64,000 nt of DNA from contig NC_089584.1 of NCBI RefSeq assembly GCF_019320115.1, positions 72,137,533-72,201,532 of the forward strand, given 5' to 3'. Both the position numbers and the translations under genes were made by a program. The DNA is from Miscanthus floridulus (Eukaryota; Streptophyta; Magnoliopsida; Poales; Poaceae). Shown here one piece after another: positions 34,938-48,044 of this stretch. Every line of letters starts with the position of its first letter. Within the stretch, counting starts at the first letter, position 1. A model generated the notes under the pieces. The model saw only the letters and a program-made list of their open reading frames with translations, had not been told where the DNA came from and did not search any database.

Positions 34938-37645
34938 AATTGATTTTGACCTTCCGACAAACTACGTTGAAGATCCAGAAGCATTAATCAGGAGAACTAG
35001 AGCAAAACTCAAGAAAGTCTCAACTTTAGAATTGGAAGACAACCAGACCAGGCAGAGCTTAACACTAGTTTTTGAAGCCATGGCTAACAAGACTCTCCAT
35101 GAGTTTTCTACTCCAACTACGGCCAACATCCGTACTAGACCAACAGTCAATGTGGGAGATATGGTTTTGAGCTCAAGCCAGCTCTCATCAACATAGTGCA
35201 AGCCAAACAGTTTTGTGTAAAGGCACATGAAGATGCGAGTGCACATCTCCAACACTTTCTGGAGATCTACAACACTTTCACCATCAGAGGAGTGACCAGA
35301 GATGCCTTATTACTCTACCTTTTCCCATGCCATATTACTCTGCCTTTTCCCATTCTCATTTTTGGGGAAGGCGAAGCAATGGTTCTACGCCAACAAAGAT
35401 AGAAATACTACATGGGATAACTGCTCCACTGCCTTCCTAGCAAAGTTCTTTCCCACAGGCAAGACCAATGCTCTGCGTAGGAGAATTTCAAGCTTTCAAT
35501 AGCAATATGATGAATCTATCCCTGAGACATGGGAATGCTTTTAAGATTATATATATCAGAATGTCCTCATTATGGGATGGAGAATTGGCTACTCATGTAG
35601 ACTTTCTACCATGAGTTGACCAATAATACCCGTGAGAACATGGATGCTGCTGCTGGAGGTGCTTTCCTATCACTCATAGTCCTAGGTGCAACAGCTCTCA
35701 TATAGAAGATGGCCTCCAACCAAGTTTGGAATGAAGAATGTCTTCAGACCCGCAAGAGAGGTGGGGGTATGCATCAACTCAAGGAGGTAGACATATGATG
35801 TCTGCTAAGATGGATCTGCTCATGAAGAAACTCAAAGACCGAACCAATGAGAAGTAAGAACTCATGCACAATCATGATTCCCACATGACGTGTGAAGAGC
35901 GTAGAAACACTAGGCATTCAGAGAACAACTACCCTGAAACCCATGAGGATGTGAACTTCATCAACAATAACTACTTTCATCCTCAACAGAGTCAAGGATG
36001 GAATCAACAACAAGGGCCCAATTACCAAGGTAACTATCAAGGTAATAATTAAAATAATTTCAATAATCAACCACCCTTGAGAGAATTGATTTCTGGCCAA
36101 GCTAAAATTATGGAGGGCTTATCTAGAAAACTAGCTTCCAATGATAAGATCTTAGAAAACATAAATAATAGAATGAATAGCTTCTCATCTGCCATTGAGA
36201 ACCAGCATAGCTTTAATAAAATGATAGAATCACAAATAGCTCAGCTGGTGGTAGCTATTCCTCCGACCGACAAAGGTAAGATTCTAGGGCAACCAAAAGA
36301 TCTAGAAACTATAAATCTTGTCGATATTCATAATGCAGTATACTACTGTATACAACCATCGATGGGAAGGTGGATAGATTATTCCTTGCCTAAAAAGAAG
36401 AGCGATTCGGGGAGACCTGTCATCCCCATCGCCATTGGACCTCATATTTTCCTAGAAGCTTTCTATGACTTTGGGGCAAGTGTCAACATTATGCCTAAGG
36501 TAATTTATGATCAAATTAATGGAGATACTTTGTTGTACACAAATATGCGTTTGTAGCTTGTAGATCAGTCACTCTGCTACCCTAAGGGAGTTCTTGAAGA
36601 GGCCATTGTTTAAGTGGGACAATCATATGTTCCCATAGACTTTATGGTTTTGGAAACAGATGGAGATGTAAGGGCACCCATTATCTTGGGCTGACCTTTC
36701 TTAAGCACTGCAAAAGACATCATCTACATGGATAGTGCCAAGATCTACTTCACGGTCAAGGATAAAAAGGAGAAGTTTTCTCTCAAGAATCATAACTTGC
36801 AATCTCCTAGACATCCACAGACGCCATACCTGCCCGAAGAGACAACAGTGAGCAAGAAGAAAAACAATAGGAGAAGAAGGAAGAACAAAGCCAGGCAGTC
36901 ACCTAAAGAGTCAGTCAACATGATCAACAAACTCTGATTAGAGTACGACCACCTCCTCACTTCACCATATCTTACCATGAAGGACGATCTAGGCATACCC
37001 ATGATCGACTGTACCATTGGACAAAGAATATTCCATAAGACCTTATGCGATATTGGATCGGGTGTCAATATAATGTCTAAGGTAACGTATGAATATTTAT
37101 TTGGTGATGAACCTTTGGTCCCTACATATATGCAATTGCAGATGGCGGATCAATCAATCTAATTTTTGGAAGGAATAGACAAAGGTGTCATAGTAAGAAT
37201 ACATGATCAATATGCTCCTACCGACTTCATGGTTTTGGACATGAGAGAAGAAGAAGATGACACACCCATCATCCTTGGAAGGCTGTTCCTCAACACCACA
37301 AGTGCGATCATCTACGTTGGATCTAGACAAGTCTACTTCTAATTCCCAAGAGAAAAGGTACGCTGATATTTTAGTAATTATACCACTTATGAACAACCAA
37401 AGAAGTCCCGCTCTAGGAGGAGACTTCGGTCATCCCAACGCTGGAAGAATCAATCCCCAAAGAATAGATAGGAAGAAGATGAAGAACCTAAAGAAATTGT
37501 GAAAGATGAACTTACTCCACCAAAGTCAAGTCCACAAACCAAGCAGGTGTGGAAGGAAAAAGTGACATCATCAAAGTCACCATCAGAAGAGGTGCAACCA
37601 TCAAGGTCTCCATCACCAAGATCGACAGATGCACCCGATGAATGA
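34938..37645 (+). pseudogene. Athila-like gag with two tandem retropepsin-like domains
   Basis: The N-terminus FDLPTNYVEDPEALIRRT (34940 on) leads to a gag core at about 35196-35700 (KAHEDASAHLQHFLEIYNTF, FLGKAKQWFYANKD, TAFLAKFFPTGKTNALRRRI). A helical linker at 36077-36260 follows. Protease-like domain 1 (about 36380-36780) has YDFGASVNIMPKV with Asp at 36467 and APIILG. A basic linker (KKNNRRRRKNKARQ) leads to protease-like domain 2 (about 36977-37345), with CDIGSGVNIMSKV (Asp at 37049) and TPIILGRLFLNTT. A Ser/Pro/Lys tail ends in TGA at 37643. Several stops and frameshifts occur. Gag would form the particle; the double protease is unusual. No RT follows. Confidence 0.82.
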
Positions 37646-39748
37646 ACAAGACTAGAGAAAGTCCTGTCCGAAGGACTTAAAATTCTGAACCCTCGCCAGG
37701 AGATAAAATTGGTAGTTATCCATATTTACTTTTCTACATCAGCATTGCATTTAGAAAAAAATAAAATAAAAATTGTATCGTTGCATCATAAAATCCTAAG
37801 CCCCATGTGAATGATTCCTGGGAGTGTAAAAACCTGCAAGAGCATTCACCATGGTGGCATAAAAATGAATAAAAAAACCATGCATACATATTTATTTTTC
37901 TGCATATCAAAAAAGGAAATATTTCCAATCTCAAGAATGACTGAATCTCCGGAGGGCTAACCGCTAACCCTTTTATCCTAATCTGTTCCATGAGTTTTGG
38001 TGTTCTTGTTGGCATTTGGCAGGATGATGCACATAAGAGCAAGTTCACCTAGTTGTCTTCATCTCATAATGAGGGAGACATCCATAGGCAAATCTGCTCT
38101 AGGAAGGATCACTCAACTTCAACGTTCAACCATGACAACATTTAGCTTGGGGGAAAGGCATGTATCAAGATACGAATTGCTTTCCCTTTTTAATACTAAG
38201 TTTGCTATATAGTTACTAAAAAAAGATGCATAACAAAATAAAAATATATCTTAGCCAGTTATATATATTAGTAAGGTGTGATCTAAAAAATAAAAACAAA
38301 ATAAAAGGTGTGTTTAGTTTTCTTTAAATTTGATGTTTTAAGAGCTAAATAAAATGGACTCTAAGGATAATCTCTTACAAAGGAAATGATGAATAGTTGC
38401 TCTATTGTAATTTCTTTCAAGTATCTAGTTTTCAGCCTTGAATTCTCCTAAGTTTTGGATAAGACTAGTTTGATATAAGAATTTACTCTGAACTTGAAAT
38501 TCATGGGTAGCATATGCTTGATCTAAGTCTAGGTAATTGGTGAATATGATATGAGAAGGTCTGAGCTGTTGTTTGTCTTGTTCCAAGTGATACTAATGTT
38601 CTAGAGATTTATCTTTTGAAAAACATAAAAATGCTACATGATGAGTTCCTGTATGACAAAGCTTGAATTCCTACTAGAGCCATATATGTTATTTAGACTA
38701 GGAAAACTTTCACTTATATGTTGCTTGTTTTGCATTGAGTTTAATCAAGCTTTGTTGACCCTTATGAGAGGTTTTTCATGCTCTTAAAATCAAGATCACA
38801 TACACACCACCCACATAAGCACTACTCCTACACTAGGGGTAGGTGCAAAAACATGTCATTCCATTTAAATCCACCCAAAAATGTTTTACTCCTACATTAG
38901 GAGTGAACACAAAAACAAGCTTGATAGGTTTTCATTCACCAAATAAATGTTTCAAGTTCTTGTTGTTATCTATCAAAAGTTTTGTTGTAGAAAAGAGGCA
39001 TTGGGCTATGCAAAAGTTATTCATAAGGAAAGAAGAAAAAAAGAAAGAGTTGAAAAAATGGACAAGTGTCCGAGATATCAAAAACAATGGGTACTCAGAT
39101 GCCCATCTGAAAACAAAAGAGAAAAGAGAGATGAATATGATAGCCCATATTTTCTTGCAAAGTTGTTTCTAAATTTCAAAAGAGAGATATGTTTTCAAGG
39201 AGCATAGTAAAATTAGGTTAGCCACCATACATATATATCCACACACATGCACATGTTGATTTGATTGTATGACTTGACTCTCTTTGGATCCGAGGTTTGA
39301 CTTTACTATGCTCTTTCATGCTATTTCCACTCCTATAAGCTCCACATAAGCCTTAGTTACAGGAAGAGAAAGACATAACATCACTATTGCCTGGTGAGGA
39401 TCCACAAATACCACATATATTGAGAGACTTTAGAGTGTCATACAATGGAAGCTCTGAGTTTTATTTTGAAAATCTATAAAAACTCTAGAATAATGGTTGA
39501 GCACATAACTTGAGACATAGTGCTTGACTTGATCATTCTATCTTTCAATTGCACAAGAGACAAGTGAAGGCTAAGAAGCCCAATGGTTGACGGTAATATG
39601 GGTAAGTCTAAAAGTTGGATCGGTTTATTCTAATCTGGAGGAGAATTCTTGTTTGAACGCATGTGTACTTTTGAGGAGTGAAAACATCGAAGCAACTCTT
39701 GATACTTTTATTGAGTTTAGCATTACTCAGGGATGACAAAGGTTAAGC
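37646..39748 (+). other. 2.1 kb noncoding interior of the Athila-like element
   Basis: AT-rich, with adenine-rich runs near 37745-37775 and 38215-38310. The 109-codon ORF at 38843-39172 is Lys-rich with no recognised motif. RT and integrase would be here in an autonomous relative; I see no trace. Confidence 0.55.
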
Positions 39749-39758
39749 TTGGGGGAGT
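39749..39758 (+). other. Polypurine tract of the Athila-like element
   Basis: TTGGGGGAGT just before the LTR start TGTTGACG at 39760. Confidence 0.75.
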
Positions 39759-39759
39759 T

Positions 39760-40802
39760 TGTTGACGATAGTTAACAAACATTATAAACCATCAATATAA
39801 CTGGTATAAGGCCATGAATATAATCACCAACATAGGTTTAGGGGTTTAAACTAACAAATTCCATGAGTTTTTATGAATCTGTATTTTCTGCAGGGTTTAT
39901 CTAGAAAACCATCAAGGTTGACCTAGATGTCAGAATTAATCATGCTTATTCATAGCAAAAACAACACCACAAGGATGTAGAAGACTTGAGAAAACACCAC
40001 ACCGAAGTAGAGGGTGAGACATAGCTAGGTGGGGCCGATCGGCCCTACCTTTAGACTAGCTAGTCTGTGGCCCCACCCATTAGTCTCTGTCTCATTATGT
40101 CAATTCTCCACCACCTCTTAGATTGCATCTACACCATTCATTCAAGTCGGTTTGATCCGAGGGCTCAAGATTGACGCTCCACCCTATATATACTAGCCCC
40201 TACCATCCCCTGAGGCATCAAACCCTAATCAAGTCATTTGAGAAGATAGAAATCCTAATCATCCTCAGAGCTCCACTATATTCTAGAGCATAACTAGCTA
40301 GGCTAGGTCTAGAGGGAGACAAGCTTCTCTTGGATTCCTGATCATGTCAAGAGCGTGGCTTGGTATAGCATTTGTACCCCCTCTTTTTTGTATCTCTCAT
40401 TACTTTTATATGTTTGCTACAATTGTTGACATTAATCTTCATATTAATCATGTTCCTAGTTATCATGTTGATCGTCTACTTTGATTATATGCTTAGTATA
40501 GTTAGATTATCATCATGTTCATGCATAAGTACATATAGCGCTCATTCTTTGGATCCAGTGTTGAGTGGTCGGCATTGTGTAAGCGTGGTGCTTATATGTT
40601 GTTTACTTGTGGATACACCCTATATTCTGGGCCATATGGTAGATCATGGATGTGACACTTCCATTGAGTCCTTGGTAGCCCACTCCCCAAATATAGGACA
40701 AGTAGGATCTAGTTACGAAGGAAGCCAAGCTCTGTTCTTAATATTCCTTAGTAATATCTATTATGTGTAGATATTTAGTTGATCTTAACCATGATTACTA
40801 AG
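39760..40802 (+). repeat. 3' LTR of the Athila-like element, first part
   Basis: Matches 33250 to about 34246. Includes a 47-bp extra segment near 40738-40785 absent from the 5' LTR. Ends in CTAAG, the nested element's target copy. Confidence 0.88.
40798..40802. repeat. Target-site duplication CTAAG, left copy
   Basis: Identical to 49588-49592; the 5' LTR has a single CTAAG at the equivalent place near 34241. Confidence 0.92.
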
Positions 40803-43800
40803 TGTAGCACCCCAAGTGTTTGTCACCAGTTATGCAGTGGGTTTGAGCTTAAACCTGACATGTTGGTGGTAATCAAGAGCTCTAGTTCAAACTTGTAAGT
40901 GGTGACCAAGGTGTTGAGATCAACTCTCTGAGAATGATTCCCAACTTAAGCTTGGACAACACATCCTTGCTTACATGTTGACCCTTTTTCCAAATGTATG
41001 CTTGAGTAATGTTGAAGGTTCCCCTTTCATGTGCCTCACATCCATTTCCATCTACATTGACTATTGGAAAAGTTTCATGAAGTTTGGAGCCAAAAAGTCA
41101 CATGAAATGATAAGTTACATTTTTACTTAAATTGCTTCATTTAGCAAATGGAAACATGGGATGTCGACCAAACCATGCAACCTTGCTCAAATAGCTCTAA
41201 TTCAACTCATGAACAAAAGTCATGAAGGGTTCATGTTGAGCAAATGTCAAGAAAATGCTTCAATGGATCAAAAAGGGTAATTTAAGCTTTTATCATGATG
41301 CTGCTTTGACCAAGATGAAGTAATGGTTTCTATACCAAATATGAAGTTTGACCTTTAATCAAAGTTGTGGTTTGAGTTGTATACAACAAACTCACTTTTT
41401 GTACCAAGCCTTGATTCAACTTTTATGTGTCTCAAACAGTGGCCTCAAGTTTGAAGGCAGTGCTGTTTTGGGTCTACAACAATTTTTCTAAGTCCTCGAT
41501 CAGTAGTAGCGTGATGGCAAGTTTGTGACATTTTATCTTCCAAATTTATATGGCATCTCAAGTGGGTTCCTTACTATGAGTTGAACTACACTTTGTGTTG
41601 GAAACAACAAAACAAGTCTCAGCTGATTTGGGGCTCATCTGATCATTCAAAAGTTCTCTCCAGAATGGCAAGTTCACTGAATTCGGTTATACTTAGTTGA
41701 AACTCTAAAATCCGAAATCCAGTTACGTCTACCCCTATTTGGAATATTTTATCTCCTAACCTGAGCATGATATCACCACGAGCCTTTAAGAAAAGTTGTA
41801 GTCCTCTTGTAGCTCTACAACATGGTGTGATTGGTTTAGCTTTTCATTGCTCGGTTTGGGAATTAGAGAGGGGAGAAGAACGTAGTTTCAGTCGGCTTGA
41901 AACTGAAATTTAAGGTTCAGTTTTGGGTACCCTCCTTTGGAGCTTCATATCTTCCAATCTAGGCCAAGTTAGCTCTGGCTCCTTAAAGAAATCTTGTTCA
42001 CCTCGCGAAGATCTACAGTTTTGTCTCTTGCACCGAAATCAATGGACAACCGGATCGGGAGACAAGGGATGGGAAAGTTGGTAGTTTCAGTTATTTTTTT
42101 GCGATTGTATTAACTTGATAGTTTTTGAAACGCCTGGCGTTCGTGGCATACCGGCCTAGGCCACGCGCGGCGCGTGGCGTCCATGCCCCGGTATCACCCC
42201 CACCTTGTGCCCATGAGTTGTTGAGCCGAGTTGGAGAATCGAGTGCCTGCTTCTCTCTCTCGCTCTCTCTATCATCGCTCACTCTCCTCTTTCCGCAACA
42301 GCACAAACGCCATGGCCATTCACCAAAGCAGAGCTCCTCAGCCACTTTCTCCTACCCCTCGGCCTCCCCATGCCCCAGCTCCACGCTCATTGACGTCCAC
42401 TGCCATTGTCGTGTCGCCTTGTCGCTGCCACAGCCAGCCGTGCACTGACGCCGCCATTGTCGACTACCAAGCTCTCAATCGCGACTATTCTTTGTGCATC
42501 CTCCACCCTGAGCACCGCCACCTCACCCTCCGCTTTCTGCTCGAGAAGTCTGGCTGAATCCATCTAGAGCTTGTCATCTCTGCCATTGCCGTCGCCAGCA
42601 TGACCATCGTCCAACTAGCTACTTCTGTGGCCAGTGGGCTACTGGCCACTGCTGGCCAAGCTGTGAGCATCTATGGGTGTGCGTGTTGGCCCAGGCATGC
42701 TCCCACAGTTTTGTAATTGACATCCTCTGCTCTGTCCCTTGCTCCGGTGTCAAAGGAAGGAGATGAAAGGGGGGAAAACATAAATAGAAACTTTTATCTG
42801 GGTCCAGTTGTGAATTTTGTGACTCATATGAATAGTGCCTTATGAACTGCGTGTAGATTTGATTAAAGTCCGGTGTCCTAAGTGCAAGATGTCCTTTTCT
42901 TTTTCGTTTAATCTTTTTCCTATTCTATAAATCGACTGAAACTTCAATAAATCATAGTAAATCATAGAAAAATCATAAAATAGCAAATGAAGATGCTTTG
43001 GAATCCTTGTGAGTAGATCTACGCATTAGAGTCATAATATGATATGTGTTAACAGAAATATTCTATTGTTTTTATTTATTCTTGTAAAGTGCTTTTAGAA
43101 ATCCTTTTAAGTTTGTCAGAAGCATATCTCGAGGTAGGAATGCCCTAAAAATGTGATTCCACTTTTAGGAGTCTTGTTTTTGGCATGTGATATCTAAGAA
43201 AAAATATTAAACATGTTGTTTGTACACTGTTTTATGATGTTATGATTTAATCATGATTAATGGTTAATTCTAGCTTGCTCTGCTTGCTATCATCATATCT
43301 ACTGTTATACTACTCCAAATGACCTAAAAATGTATTATAGTATAATTATGGCATCTGTGAGCTCTGGTTAAAATTCCATAAATTTTGGATATAGTATGTT
43401 TGAGTTATTGAATTAACTTAACTAATGCTTAATAAATGGTTTTAAATGGTTTATAAATAATTTATATGTGCAAAAATGTGAAATGTGTTCCTTTGTCTTT
43501 GCTTGGTGATATTGTGGCATGATAAACCCTAATATGGCTATGTGTTTATAGAAAAATGTTGATCTTTAGATTTATCTTGCTCTCGCATGTTTTCTTGCAA
43601 TGACAATTTGTCCTTTTTGTAGTAATTAAATTATAAAACCTGAGCATGTGAAATTTTTATAGTAGCCATGTTTTGATAACATCTACCACTCATAAAAGTC
43701 TCCGCCCCAAACTAGTTGTTCTCATATAGTACTCAAAATAATACATATGTTGCATTATAAGAGTAGATGATGAATATTGTTACCATATACATGTATTTAT

Positions 43801-46647
43801 TGTCATGTGATGCTTGTAGCTATTCCTACATGCTATGATCATTTGAATATGATTCCAAGATGTTTGGGGTAGCATATATGTCAAGAATATGTTTGTTTGT
43901 AGCAACTAAATGATAGATGAATGTAGTATGCCTCTGTTGTTTGGGCTGCATGTACAGTTTTGGTTATGCAATTATTTTTGTGATGCAAATGTTGTTTTCT
44001 ATGAATGTGGTGAATACAAAAGTTATAGGTAACTTCTTTATCTTGCTTGTGTTAAAATTTCATGATTTTAGTCCTGATAGTTTAAGAGTGATAGATTTTA
44101 GAAGTTTGCTGTCAAGTTTTGCATGTCCTCTGAACAGATCTAAATGATTGTATTATTTGGATTATGTACACATGGAATCACATCTTGGTGATAATAGAAT
44201 AATTGTAGTGTTTGTGTTAAGCTTCCCAAAATGTCTAGGAGCACTACTTTTCTGGTATATAACTCTGGTTATAGCTGTTCAAGGTGGAGTGACAGATTCT
44301 ATCCCAAGTCTGGATAGAGATGTCTTCTTTGTGTTGTTTGACTTTATAGTTATAGAATCATCTTAATATGATAATAATAATGTTATAAATAACTTAATAA
44401 TCTTTCCATAAAGTTAAGGATCATGTTTATTGGATGACTAGAACTATAGTTATGCATTTATGAAGTTCATATCAGTTTTCTGTCCTAGTTTGTGTAGATC
44501 AGCTTGTTAGTGTTTTTTAACCTTGTTAACCTTTGAATCATCTCTAGGTGTAAATAACAAAGTTTTAGACAATTTCCTAAACTTTGTACAAAGTCTAGGA
44601 TCACCTTTATTTAATACCTATAACCCTAGTTGTGGCTAGAACAAGTGATTGTTGTGCTGCTGCCCAGACTCTATGTATGCACTTAAGTTGATTGCCCATT
44701 CTTGATGTTGCTTGTGCATGCTCTAAATGCTGTGGCCCTAGTTAATTAGTTGGATAGCTATATGGGTGTTGTTCACACCGCAGCCCTAGATCTTATATAG
44801 TGCTCTGCTTAAATTAGTTCTTGATTGATGAATGGTTACAATAGCTTGACTTAAGTTAACTTGTGTGTCACGCTACCTTGACCTTGTACTTGCCTTGCTT
44901 GCTTGCTTTCTTGTGATGAATCATCTATGGCACTTCCATGCATTCATACATCTACTCTGTGCATCTCATCTAGGTATGCTAGATGTGCCACGTCAAGGAC
45001 ATGATGTTGGAGCCAAACCCGAAGATGGTGTATGGTTAACCTATCCCAAAGATGGAAGGACTAACCAAGTGCGAGGACTGGAGATGTCACCAAGATGATG
45101 CAAGCTAACTGAACTGACTTTGTGGCAGATCCCAGGCAAGCCCCAAAGCATTCTAAGCCTCCTATGTTTTATGAAATATCACTTGAGTCCTTTATGTTTG
45201 ATGCATTAGGTTATAAGAGTTGATTTGGAAACACTTGATGCATAGAGCTACCTTGTCTAGATATATATTTTAAACCCTTTATAGGTCTAGGATCGAATAT
45301 ATGCTTAGCCATGCTTAGACCGGTAGAAGTCAAGTGATTTCCTATCACCTGTGAGATATAGGTGGATATCAGAGCACGATTGGCTATATTTGCTATCGTG
45401 GAAAAGAACCATGGGATAATGTAACTGGAGGCCGAGCAGAATCTATGTGTAGGTTGACTCATGTGATTCCGTCTGTGTCCATTAAGGACCGCATTGTTGG
45501 AGGCCCTCTTGTCATTTTGAACACATGCCTCTCACTTAGCTGGCCAGATAACTCATTTCGACTACGAAGCCGAGTAGCTCAACTCAAGCCGGGCCTCGTT
45601 CTATCAAAGTGCACACTCTGGATGGTAGTAAGGATGTGTAGGGAACTAGACATGAGTCCAAGGGTAGGGTAGTCCTGATCGTCCTGGCAGCTAGTTGTCC
45701 CTGGTTGTGCGGTGCTGATCGAACCCACGAAATGTGTACCTAAGTTGTATCAAAGGTGACCTAAGACTACCTTGGCGTAGGTATGTTTGGGTTTGTGTTA
45801 GGAATAACTATCCAGCTGGTTGCAATCGATTCGAATCACCGTCTCTCTCGGATAGTAAGAAACTTGACAGAGCCCCTTCATCGTAGTAATTGGATTATGG
45901 AATATGATGGTTCTAATGAATATAAAAATCTTACACTAGCTATGGTTACTATTGTTATGCTACTAAATGATATACCACATGTTTGGCATAGGTTAGTTGC
46001 TAATCCAGAGATGACTAGCTATAATTAACTTTATGACCGAATTATACAATGTATAGCTGAATTAGTGGCTTTTTTATGCAAAATGTTGTCAAGCTAGCTC
46101 CACTTATAAAGCCTTGCATGATCCTTGGAGTCACTTTATTTTTGGTTTTTGATGGGTAAGTCTAGCTGAGTACCTTCTTGTACTTAGGGTTTATTTCCCA
46201 CTAGTTGCAGATAACACAGTGTATCATGGATATTGTAAGAACTGGTTCTATCTCGCCGTGGACAAGGAGTAGGCCCTAAGCAAGGCACTTCTCATTAACT
46301 CCTCTATCTTGCTTTTGTGGGTTGTGATCATAAACTAGAAAAGTATTTGAACAACGGTGTGAGATGTTAGTTTAAAACTATATTTGCTTTTGCTACTACT
46401 TTATTTGAACTTGAGTTGTAATAACTTTAATCATACTCTAATGTATGGCAATGTATTTGTGAACTTTATATAACATGTGGCATGTATGTTGAATCATGTA
46501 TGATCTTGGTTGTATGTTGGCGATGAATCGAGACCCTTCGTGGTACTCGACAGACTACCGAGTTTATATGGGCTCAAGTATGATAGTGCGACCGCTTGCG
46601 GGCTGCCATTGTACTTGTGCTCTTATAAATTTGATGGATCTATCATA
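40803..46647 (+). repeat. 5' LTR, 5.8 kb
   Basis: Contains a GC-rich block with a CT-rich stretch at 42130-42700 and degenerate 180-bp units between about 43900 and 44700. ORFs in the GC block are overlapping, low-complexity and not supported as genes. Confidence 0.85.
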
Positions 46648-46649
46648 GC

Positions 46650-46661
46650 TGGCATCAGAGC
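46650..46661 (+). other. tRNA-Met primer binding site (TGGCATCAGAGC)
   Basis: Eleven of 12 bases match TGGTATCAGAGC; the same variant occurs at 54652. Two bases separate it from the LTR end. Confidence 0.85.
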
Positions 46662-48044
46662 AAGATTCAACATTATTGCCATATGTGCATTTAAAACAAA
46701 AGTCTTTGTTTTACAAAAACTAGTTTTTGGCAAACTTATAGCTATATATAAATAGGCGTTGAAATCTAAAATTTGAATCTAAGGTGTGACAGTGATTATT
46801 TCCCTTATGCCTAGTTAAGGATTTTAGGTGGCTAAATAAGTACTAACATGGGGGGGTTTTATTTTTGTCGTCCATACGGCGTGCTATTGTATGGATGCCA
46901 TTCACTTGAGTGGTAATGCATGGATCAAATGCCTCTACGTCCAGGTAAGATGGTGAATGGCATGACCGCAAGATGTGAGTGTGCGGTCAAAGGGGAGAGG
47001 TAGTTTTGATACTTAAGTATATATATCTCATATATATACGAAATTATTTAATTGTGGTTAGCTTTGGTATGGCTATATATGCATATTTTATATGTATGTA
47101 TAGACGTATTTACTGATGGATAGCTTTGATACGGAAGTATATATATAGTTGGTATATATATATATGAAAGTATTTAGCATGAAATCTAGAGACCAAACTT
47201 TTATTCTTGCATATGTATATGTGGGGTTAGGCTAAAATGAAATCCTTCTGCATGTATGCTAACCACGAATGCGTAGATTGAATATAGCTGACGACTAGCT
47301 ATATATCGAGAGAGTACGTGTTATGCCACTAACATAGAACATGATTGCCACCTTAGGCTGGCAATTTGGTGAGGATGAATAGGACGAGCATGCATCATGA
47401 TTGTTGCTTCTACATAAACATGCTCCTCTCACCCTTGTTCTATTATTGGATAACTTGTCATAACCCTATGGTCATGTTGTGCATGACCGAAAGCTAATTT
47501 GCTAAATGTAAGTAAAACTCGTTTTGAAGAGATGTACACCTACTTAGTAAAAGGAAATAAAAGATAACAATACCTTGCCACCATGTTTAGAATGTTATGT
47601 GTAGTTGTGTTGCTGGAGATGACTGCTTGTTATGTGTGAGCTTGGTGCTTAGTAATAGTCGCTTAATCTAATTGGATTGAGTGTTTCAAATGCTAGCTTA
47701 AGACCATGATGTATGTGTGGATGCTTTGTTACCTAGGTAGCATCATAGTCATTACCCCTTTTGTCCATGGTGAGCATACAAGTGTTGAAGAGCCTAATCC
47801 TAGAACCACACTCAAGTTACGTTAATCTCATGATTGTCTCCTAGTAGATTCCCTTTGCTTAGGAGCTTGAGCCTGTATGTGTGATTGTTAGCCCTTGAAA
47901 CGTGTATCCATGCCTTGAATTCTTGTGAGCCTAAGCTTAGTTCCCTTGAATGCTTGCATGTGTCATGGTTGTTTCGCTCCTATGTGTGAAGACCCTACCC
48001 AAAAATCCTTGTCGAACCTCTCTGCTTCTTATCCTAAAGATGGT
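46662..48044 (+). other. Leader remnant of the giant-LTR element
   Basis: The first part (to about 47440) matches 54664-55370 of the chromovirus leader, including TATATA-rich stretches at 47020-47170. The rest has no recognised coding content; gag-pol has been deleted. Confidence 0.7.

Noticed and set aside
38843..39207. Two overlapping Lys-rich ORFs in the Athila-like interior
   Set aside because: Different frames of the same AT-rich stretch with no motif; better explained by base composition.
42091..42670. ORFs of about 61-108 codons on both strands
   Set aside because: GC-rich block of a giant LTR, with compositionally biased translations and no recognised motif.
47020..47170. TATATA-rich stretches as a promoter or hairpin
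   Set aside because: Simple dinucleotide runs in a leader region; no partner elements to support a regulatory site.
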